This document shows, piece after piece, positions 37,698 through 47,105 of a DNA stretch of 47,105 nucleotides. Location of the stretch: NCBI GenBank assembly GCA_003263845.1, contig JYJN01000151.1, positions 1 to 47,105 of the forward strand. The letters run 5' to 3'. Numbering within the stretch: the stretch's first letter is position 1; each line of letters begins with the position of its first letter. A model generated the notes under the pieces. That model saw only the letters and a list, made by a program, of their open reading frames with translations, searched no databases and had not been told where the DNA came from. This stretch comes from Vibrio aestivus. Lineage in GTDB: Bacteria; Pseudomonadota; Gammaproteobacteria; Enterobacterales; Vibrionaceae. Made by a program: the position numbers and the translations under genes.

Positions 37698-39244
37698 CTA
37701 TACGTAGTGAGGGGCTTTTTTATGAGCCCATGGCTGAGCTTGTTCCAATTGGTACGCAAGCTCAAACAGCAACCTGTCATTACCACTTGCTGTCGAGAAA
37801 TGGCTACCAATTGGCATGCTTCTGGAGTCCAGTAAAGAGGTACGGACATCGCTGCGTTATCCGCTAGGTTTGCGATTGGCGTGTATGACATCACATCAAG
37901 ACTTAGCTTCTTGAATGTATCAAAGTCACTTGTTAAGTTAGGGTCTGTTAACTTGTGCTCATTAACTTGATTTAACATCGTCGGTGTCAGCCAAACATCG
38001 ACACCCTTGTAGAACTGTGTATTGAGTTCATTATCTAGCTTGGCCATGTAGTCAAAGCCCTGCTCAATGTAATTGCTGTTGCGACTTTCGTTACGTTCGA
38101 ATTCACGAATCCAACCAACCACTTGCCAGCCTAGAATCTTTGACTCTTCTAGGCTAACGCCAGACTGAGCTTCCAACATTTTGCCTAGCTGCCCTAAGCG
38201 ACTACCAAATACAGCAGTGAAATTATGAATAAATTGAGAGCCGTTAACAGGGTTAGAAACTTCAACCACGTCATGACCTAAATCCCTCAGAAGTTTTACT
38301 GTATGTGCAATTGCCTTTTGTGTTTCTTTATCTGGAGTATCGCCATACATGTTTTTAAGTGTTACACCCACTCTAAGAGAGCGCTTAGTTGGTTCAGTAA
38401 CATAACCTAGAGGAACACGACGCTTATCGCTTGGGCGTAAATGTTGCTCTGTTAAACTTGTCGCCAAAGCGGTATCACGAACTGAGCGAGACATAAAAGA
38501 AGAGTGCGTAAGTACGAAGTCCGGCTTGCCACCCGTTGCACCACTCAAGAGTAAGTTTCGGCTTGGTTTATAGCCAAAGATGCCACACGCCGACGCAGGC
38601 AAACGGCAAGAACCGCCACCGTCAGTACCGTGAGCAATTGGTGAATACCCAGCGGCTACCGAAGCGGCACCACCACCTGATGAACCACCGACACTTTTCG
38701 TCAGGTTCCATGGATTACGTGTCGCGCCAAATAGGTGATTTTCAGTCGATGAAGATGTGGTGAACTCTGGCGAATTACTCATACCTAGAATATTAAAGCC
38801 TGCATCCTCACAACCAATAACAAAGTCAGAACTCTCTTTAGGGATGTTATTTTGCATCAATCGAGAGCCGTTGGTTGAACGGACACCCGCTACATCAACA
38901 CAATCTTTGATAAGTAATGGAACACCAGCAAACGGAGCATTCTTATTAATGTTATCTGCTCGCTCTAAGGCTTGATCAAAGCAATCTGTAACCATCGCGT
39001 TGATTTCAACATTCGTCTTTTTGATCTTCTCAATGGCTTCTTGCGCCAATTCTTTCGGCGTTGCTTTACCGGTTCGAACCAAATCGGCCATAGCAATGCC
39101 ATCTAATGGCACTTTAGAATTCGAAGAAGGAGTAGTTTGGGGAGATAAAGAAGCAGTAGAAGAAAGTGCAGTGGGAGCAACAGATGCGACGGCTACCGCT
39201 GAGCCAGTCAGTCCAAGGGTTTTAATAAAATCACGTCTTTTCAT
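37698..39244 (-). CDS. Tat-exported amidase-signature enzyme (frameshift in assembly)
   Basis: About 515 aa corrected. The N-terminus [14 protein letters not shown] is a twin-arginine signal, so the enzyme is probably periplasmic. The amidase signature [14 protein letters not shown] (~residues 187-200) holds the Ser-cis-Ser pair, and the catalytic Lys is in [10 protein letters not shown] missing base near 37819 scrambles the last ~40 residues; correction gives E-G-M-P-I-G-S-H-F and an end K-K-A-P-H-Y-V just before the porin gene. The family hydrolyses amides widely, so the substrate is open. An export signal is unusual for this mostly cytoplasmic family. Confidence 0.88.
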
Positions 39245-39351
39245 AGATTAGTCCTCTAAAAAATCAACGTAATTATAAAAATATCAGCCTATGCCCTCTT
39301 GGTTACCATCGCCATAAGTTTGTTATTATCCGCCAAAATTAATGTTCTGTG

Positions 39352-40392
39352 CTACCTCTCAATCGAGGCCAGTTTACTTAACGCCTCTTTGGGTGACATC
39401 CCAGTCCATCGCTTAAATGCATGAGAAAAAGCACTTAAATCAGAGAACCCCAATTCAAATGCAATTTCAGTTAGGTTATCTTTTTGAGCATCGAATTCTC
39501 TTAGAACCACTTCCAGGCGAGTCTGCTTTAGCACTTCTACAAAAGAGGTGTCCAGCTCTTTAAGCCGACGACTATAGGTTCTTGAAGACATGTTGAGAAA
39601 CTGAGCAACCACTTCCTGATTAACGTTGGCAAAACCAAGTTTATGAATAGCCTTGTGTGTTAACGCTATAATGCTAGTTTGGTTACTCAATCTAAGCTCT
39701 TCATAAGCCAACTTCTTAACTGTTTGATGCAAAGAAGAGTTTGCATACTTTAATGGTTTATCTAGGTCTTCTCTCTTTATAGAGATCCTACGCATACTAT
39801 GGCCATAGTCCATTTCACAGCCGATAATCTTCTTAAAACGCTCTAAGTTATCATCACCGATATACCAAGCAAGCATTTTAAAATGAACTTTAAGAGTCGG
39901 CTCTCCACAGCAGACACGTATGAGTTTTAGCAGCGCGGCTCCATATAAAATAATGAGCTCTTTCTGCACCAATTGGTCTTCATTGGTTGTTGAGCGATCG
40001 ATTAGCCACAACTCCCCCTCTCCATACGGAGTCTCTCTATAAACTGTTCTATGCGAACCCGTGAACAACGCTTGAAATTCAGACATTAACTTCAGCAAAG
40101 TACGTAAATCTGGTGCTGTCGATAACATGACACCAACCGTGCCAAAACTCATTGGGTTTAAACTTTCGACAGCCTCATAGATTGCAATGTAATCATTGCT
40201 ATAGTTAACCACTCGCTTTAAACACAGTTTCAATTCACTGTACTCTACTTGAGAGGAGCGCCTCCACTTCAAATAAGTGTCCTGTTCAGGAAAAATGGCT
40301 TCTCGCGGAATCCCTTTAGACTGAACAAATTCGTCTAGCATTTCAAACCACGCAGAGTTGATATACATAGGTTTAATTTGGTTGCTTTCCAT
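39352..40392 (-). CDS. AraC-family transcriptional regulator
   Basis: 346 aa. The N-terminal two thirds match the Arabinose_bd-type effector domain of the OruR/ArgR-like AraC subgroup (S-F-G-T-V-G-V-M-L-S-T-A-P-D-L-R-T-L-L). The C-terminal ~100 residues form two helix-turn-helix motifs: V-A-Q-F-L-N-M-S-S-R-T-Y-S-R-R-L and I-A-F-E-L-G-F-S-D-L-S-A-F-S-H-A-F-K-R-W. ATG 40392 has AGAGG upstream; the frame runs open to 40581, but the extra residues are low complexity. It lies just upstream of the amidase operon in the same direction, 107 bases away, and probably controls it. Confidence 0.88.
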   Translation of the reverse strand: MESNQIKPMYINSAWFEMLDEFVQSKGIPREAIFPEQDTYLKWRRSSQVEYSELKLCLKRVVNYSNDYIAIYEAVESLNPMSFGTVGVMLSTAPDLRTLLKLMSEFQALFTGSHRTVYRETPYGEGELWLIDRSTTNEDQLVQKELIILYGAALLKLIRVCCGEPTLKVHFKMLAWYIGDDNLERFKKIIGCEMDYGHSMRRISIKREDLDKPLKYANSSLHQTVKKLAYEELRLSNQTSIIALTHKAIHKLGFANVNQEVVAQFLNMSSRTYSRRLKELDTSFVEVLKQTRLEVVLREFDAQKDNLTEIAFELGFSDLSAFSHAFKRWTGMSPKEALSKLASIER

Positions 40393-40575
40393 CGAATTAC
40401 CTCTTGCCACTAGATGTTCCGGTTTATCCATCAAGTACCACTGATAGAATAACACTACTATCGAAATAGATTGAGAGCCTTGCACAAAGGAAATATTTTC
40501 TCTACTACATGTTGATGTTGAGTTTACACTTTCAGAGTGTATATTTGAGCTAGATTCATTTAAAAGAGAAGAACC

Positions 40576-40782
40576 ATGCAAGTATACGGTTGTTGTGATT
40601 TAGTTCGTGAGCTCTACGCTCAAATTGGCAGTGGTGATCAAGCTTACATACCACAGGCGATCAGCTGCGCAGTAAAAGCGCTAAACGAAATCGCTGCCGA
40701 CGAATCGTTGCCAAAAGAAGCAAGAGACAAAGCAGCATTTGCTGCTGCAAACTTACTGATTTCAGATTTTGAGGACAAGTAA
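40576..40782 (+). CDS. yaeP: YaeP family protein (UPF0253)
   Basis: 68 aa, matching E. coli YaeP along its length ([13 protein letters not shown] then [13 protein letters not shown]). Small helical protein of unknown function. AGAGAAGAACC precedes the ATG. The stop overlaps the start of the next gene by one base. The 183-base gap before it, shared with the divergent AraC gene, should hold its promoter. Confidence 0.9.
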   Translation: MQVYGCCDLVRELYAQIGSGDQAYIPQAISCAVKALNEIAADESLPKEARDKAAFAAANLLISDFEDK

Positions 40783-40973
40783 TGAACTTGGCTAACTTCG
40801 AAACCATGGACCCTGTGATGCTGATGAGTATCGTCAACATGAAGCTTCGTGACGATTTCGGTGGTGATCTCGACAAGCTCGTGGTTTTTTTTGACATCGA
40901 CCGAACCAAGCTAGAGCAACGTCTCGCTAGTGCAGGCTTTGATTACCTACCAGATGCGGGTCAGTTCCGCTGA
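40782..40973 (+). CDS. DUF4250 family protein
   Basis: 63 aa, complete DUF4250 domain: [24 protein letters not shown] start and a helical end with Q-R-L-A-S-A-G-F-D-Y. Unknown function; widely paired with yaeP in vibrios. Translationally coupled to yaeP (TAATG). Confidence 0.87.
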   Translation: MNLANFETMDPVMLMSIVNMKLRDDFGGDLDKLVVFFDIDRTKLEQRLASAGFDYLPDAGQFR

Positions 40974-40990
40974 ATGGACGTTATAGAAAC

Positions 40991-41018
40991 AAAAAAACCT
41001 GCATCCGCAGGTTTTTTT
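40991..41018 (+). terminator. Bidirectional Rho-independent terminator
   Basis: AAAAAAACCTGC / GCAGGTTTTTTT (40991-41002 with 41007-41018), loop ATCC; between convergent DUF4250 and DUF3622 genes. Confidence 0.9.
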
Positions 41019-41032
41019 AGGTTCGCTTAGCG

Positions 41033-41269
41033 TTAGTCAGCTTGCTTGCTTTTACGCTGCTCAGATTTACGAGCGTTTCTTAGCTGTTGGTTCTTAATAA
41101 AGCCCTCAAGCTCTTTCTCGCCCCATGCTAGTGCTTTCTCTTCTGATTCAAAGCCCATTTCGCGCTTAGAAACGACCACTCGACGAGAAGTCACTTGGCG
41201 TGTAATTTCCGCTGCCCAGCCATTGCGCTTTTCAATTACGCGTACCGCAAATTTCTTACTAGTTGACAT
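41033..41269 (-). CDS. DUF3622 family protein
   Basis: 78 aa, basic, no signal peptide. K-F-A-V-R-V-I-E-K-R-N-G-W-A-A-E-I-T-R-Q and F-E-S-E-E-K-A-L-A-W-G-E-K-E-L are DUF3622 hallmarks; the end is a charged Lys/Arg/Gln tail. Found mostly in vibrios and relatives; function unknown. Stands alone. Confidence 0.85.
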   Translation of the reverse strand: MSTSKKFAVRVIEKRNGWAAEITRQVTSRRVVVSKREMGFESEEKALAWGEKELEGFIKNQQLRNARKSEQRKSKQAD

Positions 41270-41406
41270 GTATCTGTGCCTTAATAAATGAATAATGATG
41301 GCTCTACTCTTAGAAATCTATCTGTATAGAGCATTTCTGGCCACCACTCCGTGGCAAGCGCGGTATTAGAGCATAAATGTCGCTAGCATGCTTCAACTTT
41401 ATCGCT

Positions 41407-42968
41407 TTATTCACTCCGGTCAATTTGAGAGTGTTCTTCTAAGGTGATCATTTCCATTACACTGCTGCGATTGCGGCCGCTCTGCTTTGCCTGATAGAGC
41501 TCTTTATCGGCAAGGCGTACTAAATTGGCATAACTGTTCTTTTTACTACCAATACTGTACAAGCCACCAATACTCACCGTTAGATATGGACTCACTGCCG
41601 AATGTGCATGTTCAATTTGCAATTCATTAATACCAAAGTGAATTCTGCTCGAAACTTCATCGCAATCAATCGGCATTGAAGACGCAATAATGATACAAAA
41701 TTCTTCCCCGCCAAACCTTGCCACGACTTCACTCTTATACTGAAACAATGCATCCAATTTGGCTGCGACCTCTTTGAGCGCTTTATCCCCAGCAACATGC
41801 CCATAGTTGTCATTAAAGGGTTTAAAGTAATCGACATCAATCATGAAAACAGCCAAATGCTCAAAGGTTCTGTCTTGTAACCACCCTTCTGCTAGGTGCT
41901 CCAATCTTCGTCTATTCGCGACCCCCGTTAGCGGGTCGTGCTCAGACTGCCAACGTAGCTTTTGACGGCTGTCATCGATGTCTCGAATCAACGATTAATC
42001 GCTCGTGTGAACTGTTTCATCTCCTTTGAAACGAAGTAGCTCTCATCGGGTAACCCCTTACCATGTTCTGAGAACTCTATTAGTGCTTTTCTCGCTTGAT
42101 TCATTGGCTGTATCAGCTTATGAACAAGCAAAAGATTCATTATGAACAACGTAAAGGAGAAACCAACGACCACACTCAACTCATTAGAACCGATAAATTT
42201 GGGTCGAGCAACGCTATGATTCACTTCAATCTGAATATAGGAGCCAGATAATTGATCAGGCAGACCAATAAAGCTCGATGTCGACTCGGCATGAGAGTGG
42301 TAAATGATTGGAACAGATTCCAATATCGAGATATTTACATCTAAACCGGTTGTCATCTCAACCAACTGCAAATAATTAGGCTGAAGCGGCTGAATAAACC
42401 CAATAAAGCCCTTAGTGCAATCCTCTGCTTGGCTATTACATATACGAGCAGCCGAATAGAGGAAAGCCTTTCGGCCATAAGCCATCACCCCAGTCACAGG
42501 AGAAACCGACTCACTATTTTGCTCACTGGCCATCTCAATAAGTGAGAGGATATAACTCTGCCAGCCTTCACTTGCTTCCACTAAAGAACCGGACGATAAG
42601 TCATATCGCCTGTTTAAGATGATCTTACGCGCCGGGTTCGCAATAAATACACCGGCAATACCCAACGACTCCATGGTATGCTCATTCATATCAATGGTAA
42701 TAAATGAGTCATTGTTCCCTAGCACAAACTCAGCCGTCGCATCCCACGCGGCATGATCGGCAAGCTTGCCTTCCAGATCGCTCTGACCCAGAGAAAGCAT
42801 GGTTTTTACTTGTTGAACTTCACGAGCGTGAATTTGCTCTACTTGCTGTAGAGCCTTGTCATACGACCACAAATACTTGAACAAGAAATAAGCAGACAAA
42901 AACATCACAACGATAAGAAAAGAGACGAGGCTAGATAAGCTTCTAATGCTCCAGTTCGCTATCGACAT
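41407..42968 (-). CDS. CHASE4-GGDEF membrane diguanylate cyclase (frameshift in assembly)
   Basis: About 520 aa corrected. Transmembrane helix 1 (~12-32), a periplasmic CHASE4-like sensor (A-A-W-D-A-T-A-E-F then G-I-A-G-V-F-I-A-N), transmembrane helix 2 (~263-285), a short linker and a GGDEF domain. The frame breaks at 41990-41991, where one A (T on the coding strand) is missing; restoring it links T-R-A-I-N-R to L-I-R-D-I-D-D-S-R-Q-K-L. The domain has D-P-L-T-G-V-A-N-R-R-R and a canonical G-G-E-E-F. The residues at the RxxD inhibitory position read Y-K-S-E, so product inhibition is probably missing. Predicted active cyclase; ligand unknown. Confidence 0.9.
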
Positions 42969-43048
42969 ACAGTCTCTCTCCTTGCTCTGTGTCTTTTTAA
43001 TCTAGTTCAGGAGCTAACCTCTGTCATTTTCTCCGCTAAATTGAGAAC

Positions 43049-43080
43049 AAAAAAAAGCGCGACTCCTAGAGTCGCGCCTT
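43049..43080 (-). terminator. Rho-independent terminator of purL
   Basis: GCGCGACTC / GAGTCGCGC (43057-43065 with 43069-43077), three-base loop, followed on the minus strand by at least eight T. Confidence 0.92.
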
Positions 43081-43109
43081 TCTAAACAATAAAAACGTCA
43101 GTTAAATGA

Positions 43110-46100
43110 TTAACCTACATTCTTACGTGCGTTTTGGAACATACGCATCCAAGCACCGTTCTCGCCCCAACCTTCTGGAGACCATGAGTTCGCTACTGTA
43201 CGGAATACACGCTCTGGGTGCGGCATCATGATAGTTACACGGCCATCTTGAGTCGTTAGACCTGTAATTGCGTTTGGTGAACCATTAGGGTTGTTCGGGT
43301 ATTGCTGAGTTGCATTACCGTGGTTGTCCACGTAACGAACGGCAACTGTACCTGATGCTTCAATCGCCGCTAGGTGGTCAGCATCACGTACTTCTACGCG
43401 ACCTTCACCGTGAGACACTGCGATCGGCATACGAGAGCCTTCCATGCCGTCGAAGAATACAGAATCAGACTTCTGAACTTCCACTAGGCTGAAACGAGCT
43501 TCAAAACGCTCAGATTCGTTACGAACGAAGCGTGGCCATAGGTCTGCACCTGGGATCAGCTCTTTCAAGTTCGATAGCATCTGACAGCCGTTACACACAC
43601 CTAGAGAGAAAGTATCTTCGCGCTGGAAGAAGCCTTCGAACTGGTTGCGAGCTTGCTCATTGAATAGGATAGACTTCGCCCAACCTTCACCCGCACCTAG
43701 TACATCACCGTAAGAGAAGCCGCCACAAGCCACAAGGCCTTGGTACTCTTCAAGAACAGCTTGACCTGTTAGGATATCGCTCATGTGAATATCAGTCGCT
43801 TCAAAGCCAGCACGGTCAAACGCTGCTGCCATCTCAACGTGAGAGTTAACGCCCTGCTCACGTAGGATTGCCATCTTTGGCTTCGCGCCTTTCGCAATAA
43901 ATGGCGCTGCAATGTCTTCGTTCACATCGAAGCTTAGCTTAACGTTCAGACCTGGATCTGAGTTGTCTTTCTTCGCTTCGTGCTCTTGGTCAGCACATGC
44001 TGGGTTATCACGTAGACCCTGCATCTTGTGCGTTGTCTCAGCCCAGATAGTACGTAGTTCAGTACGGTTACGCTCAAGAACGACTGTTTCACCAGAAGTA
44101 ATCACTAGCTCATCAGACGCTTCAACAGAGCCGATTACGTGCGAACATGCTTCAAGGCCGTTCGCGGCTAGCGTTGAAAGTACAGAATCTAGGTCGTCAT
44201 TCTTAACCTGAAGTACCGCACCTAGCTCTTCGTTGAATAGTGCCGCTAGCGCATCTTCGCCCTTCTCTTCAGAGTAAAGGTCAGCGATGTCAGCTTTAAC
44301 ACCACAGTGACCCGCGAATGCCATCTCAGCAAGAGTCACGAATAGACCGCCGTCGCCCTTATCGTGGTAAGCCACAACTTGATCGTTCGCGACAAGAGTT
44401 TGAACGCCTTCGTAGAAACCTTTTAGCTGCTCTGCGTTGTCTACGTCTGCAGGCTTATCACCAAGCTGCTTGTAAACCTGTGCTAGAGCTGTAGCACCTA
44501 GACGGTTTTGACCGTTACCTAGGTCGATAAGTACTAGGCTAGTATCACCTTTGTCTGTGCGAAGCTGTGGAGTAACTGTCTTACGTACGTCTTCGACACG
44601 AGCAAACGCAGTGATAACAAGAGACAGCGGAGAAGTGACTTCTTTCTGCTCGCCGTTCTCTTCCCACTTAGTCTTCATCGACATTGAGTCTTTACCAACT
44701 GGGATAGTTAGGCCAAGTGCAGGACATAGCTCTTCACCCACTGCTTTCACCGCTTCGTAAAGACCAGCATCTTCACCTGGGTGACCTGCTGGAGACATCC
44801 AGTTTGCAGACAGTTTAATGTGTTTGATATCACCGATATTTGTCGCTGCGATGTTGGTGATTGCTTCACCTACCGCTAGACGAGCCGAAGCACCAAAGTC
44901 TAGTAGAGCTACTGGCGTACGCTCACCCATCGACATCGCTTCACCGTGGTAAGTGTCGTAGCTTGCTGCGGTTACTGCGCAGTTAGCGACTGGAACCTGC
45001 CATGGGCCAACCATTTGGTCACGAGCTACAAGACCAGTTACCGTACGGTCGCCGATCGTGATAAGGAATGTTTTCTCTGCAACAGTAGGAAGACGTAGCA
45101 CGCGATCCGCCGCTTCGTTTAGCTCGATGCCATCTTTGTTGATTGCAGGGTTGTTTGCTTTTAGCGTTTTCGCATCACGGTGCATCTTAGGCGTTTTACC
45201 TAGAAGCACATCCATTGGCATGTCGATTGGCGTGTTGTCGAAGTGTGAATCTTCAAGTTTTAGATCACGCTCTTCTGTTGCCACACCGACTACGGCGTAT
45301 GGTGCGCGCTCACGCTTACAGATTGCGTCGAATACTTCCATGTTCTCTGGCGCAACTGCCATTACATAACGCTCTTGAGATTCGTTACACCAGATCTCAA
45401 GTGGCTCATGCCAGGTTCGTCGTTTGGTACGTCACGTAGTTGGAAGATACCGCCACGTTCACCATCATCTACAAGCTCTGGAAGTGCGTTAGAGATACCA
45501 CCCGCGCCCACATCGTGGATGAATGCGATTGGGTTCTCGTCGCCAAGCTGCCAACAACGGTCGATCACTTCCTGACAGCGGCGTTCCATCTCTGGGTTCT
45601 CACGCTGTACCGAAGCAAAATCTAAATCTTCTGCTGATTGACCAGACGCCATTGAAGATGCTGCACCGCCACCAAGGCCGATGTTCATTGCAGGACCACC
45701 AAGAACGATTAGGCTTGCACCCACCGGGATCTCTTTCTTTTGAACGTGCTCGTCACGAATATTACCCATACCACCAGCAATCATGATTGGCTTGTGGTAA
45801 CCACGAACTTCTTCACCAGCGTGAGAGTTAACTTTTTCTTCGTAAGTACGGAAGTAGCCTAGTAGGTTAGGACGACCAAATTCGTTGTTGAACGCCGCGC
45901 CACCAAGTGGACCTTCTAGCATGATGTCTAGTGCGTTAACGATACGACCTGGCTTACCGAAATCTGTTTCCCATGGTTGTTCAAAACCAGGAATACGTAG
46001 GTTAGAGGTAGTGAAACCAACAAGACCCGCTTTTGGTTTACCACCGATACCAGTCGCGCCTTCATCACGGATTTCACCGCCTGAACCAGTTGAAGCACCT

Positions 46101-47020
46101 GGCCAAGGAGAGATAGCCGTTGGGTGGTTGTGAGTTTCCACCTTCATTAGGATGTGCGCTTTCTCTTGGCTGTAACCGTACTGGCGAGTTTCTGGGTTCG
46201 GGAAGAAACGGCCAACATCAGAACCTACCATTACCGCTGCATTATCTTTGTATGCAGACAGTACGTTTTCAGGCGTAGTTTCGAATGTGTTCTTGATCAT
46301 CTTGAACAGAGATTTGTCTTGCTTAACGCCATCGATCGTCCAATCTGCGTTGAAGATCTTGTGACGACAGTGCTCTGAGTTCGCTTGTGCAAACATCATT
46401 AGTTCGATGTCTGTTGGGTTGCGATCTAGCTTGTTAACGAACGCATCGTAAAGGTATTCAATTTCGTCATCAGCCAATGCAAGACCTAGGGTAACGTTTG
46501 CGTTTTCAAGCGCAGCGCGACCACCAGAAAGTAGGTCAACGTCAGCCACTGGTGCAGGTTCTGCAACTTGAAAAAGTGCGTTCGCTGAATCGAAGTCTGA
46601 GAACACCACTTCCATCATACGGTCGTGGATAATTGCTTTAAGTTCAACTAATTGAAGCTCGGTTAGCTCTGCAGATGTTTCAACGTAGTACGCTGTACCG
46701 CGCTCTAGACGAACAACCTTGTCTAAGCCACAGTTATTTGCGATGTCTGTTGATTTTGATGACCAAGGAGAGATAGTGCCTGGACGAGGCGTAACTAGAA
46801 GCAGCAGGCCAGCAGGCTCGTGCTCTTCGATAGTTGGACCGTAAGTCAGTAACTTTTCTAACTTCTCAACTTCAGACGCATCTAGGTCTGCCGTTAGATC
46901 AGCAAAGTGGGTAAATTCAGCGTAAATACCTGTTACAGGCAGGCTCAATTCACGACAAAGCTCTAAAAGCTTGTTAACACGAAACTCAGAAAGAGCTGGG
47001 GAGCCACGAAAAATTCTCAT
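43110..47020 (-). CDS. purL: Phosphoribosylformylglycinamidine synthase PurL (frameshift in assembly)
   Basis: Converts FGAR to FGAM with glutamine and ATP in purine synthesis; the large single-chain type. Corrected length 1303 aa (E. coli 1295). An N-terminal domain and linker come first. The FGAM synthetase domain holds [15 protein letters not shown] (~290-305) and G-G-E-I-R-D-E-G. The C-terminal glutaminase has the nucleophile Cys in [10 protein letters not shown] and the His/Glu in [11 protein letters not shown] missing G at 45403-45404 breaks the frame; restoring it gives [19 protein letters not shown]. The 85 bases upstream (47021-47105) show no clear PurR box. Confidence 0.96.
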
Positions 47021-47105
47021 GCTTAGGTCTCTTATGCAATTGATTAAGGTGATATTGGTATAAATTCAGTGGGTTAAAATAACAAAAGCCTTATTAAGCC
47101 TCGTC

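Noticed and set aside
47021..47105. PurR box or riboswitch before purL
   Set aside because: No GCAAACGTTT-like core or structured leader can be seen in the 85 bases present; the window ends too soon to decide.

Overview
The window looks like a core stretch of chromosome 1 of a Vibrio species (Gammaproteobacteria, moderate GC). The evidence is the gene set and order: metNIQ, syd, queF, ppnN, xni, rlmM, gcvA/gcvB, thiI, the sodium-motor genes pomAB, xseB-ispA-dxs, truC-yqcC, csrB, proS and purL. Several small families common in vibrios are also present (DUF3549, DUF3301, DUF3622, DUF4250). Many of these genes also cluster in E. coli at about 62-63 min. I cannot name the species from sequence alone.

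Layout. 1-2563: methionine ABC transporter metNIQ, with metN cut by the window start. 2633-3430: an outer-membrane beta-barrel. 3614-5894: a zinc-ribbon protein and syd (minus strand), divergent from queF (plus). 5909-9861: a TPR membrane protein with a degenerate GGDEF domain, then an apparently active diguanylate cyclase. 10071-13588: ppnN, xni and an alpha/beta-hydrolase. 13640-16651: a tightly overlapping minus-strand operon gcvA-hydrolase-DUF423-rlmM, with the GcvB small RNA divergent from it. 17056-20394: thiI, then pomAB behind a sigma-28-like promoter. 20696-23728: xseB-ispA-dxs. 24018-25988: a chemotaxis receptor and a Bor-type lipoprotein. 26064-28526: truC-yqcC divergent from DUF3549-DUF3301. 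28474-30841: a GNAT acetyltransferase, the CsrB small RNA with its VarA/GacA-type box, a 265-bp inverted-repeat element, and a KfrA-like protein with YaiI. 30914-35384: an AbgT transporter, trmO and proS. 35469-40392: an apparent accessory block (AraC regulator, Tat-exported amidase, outer-membrane barrel, inner-membrane protein, HlyD adaptor). 40576-47020: yaeP-DUF4250, DUF3622, a CHASE4-GGDEF cyclase and purL.

Two regulatory RNAs missing from protein-only annotation are the clearest extra content: GcvB (about 16743-16960, plus) and CsrB (about 29177-29581, minus, 26 GGA motifs). GcvA normally activates gcvB, and VarA normally activates csrB to titrate CsrA. Three GGDEF proteins in the window add c-di-GMP signalling.

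Reading frames are broken by single-base indels at 19 places in 15 genes, including dxs, proS and purL, which are normally indispensable. Restoring one base at each place returns full-length family members. This pattern is best explained by sequencing or assembly error, so I give each such gene one span and note the break. I saw no tRNA, rRNA, CRISPR array, IS transposase or prophage. I did not find a convincing wholly new system; the best candidates for unfamiliar biology are the 35469-40392 block and the TPR/degenerate-GGDEF plus cyclase pair.
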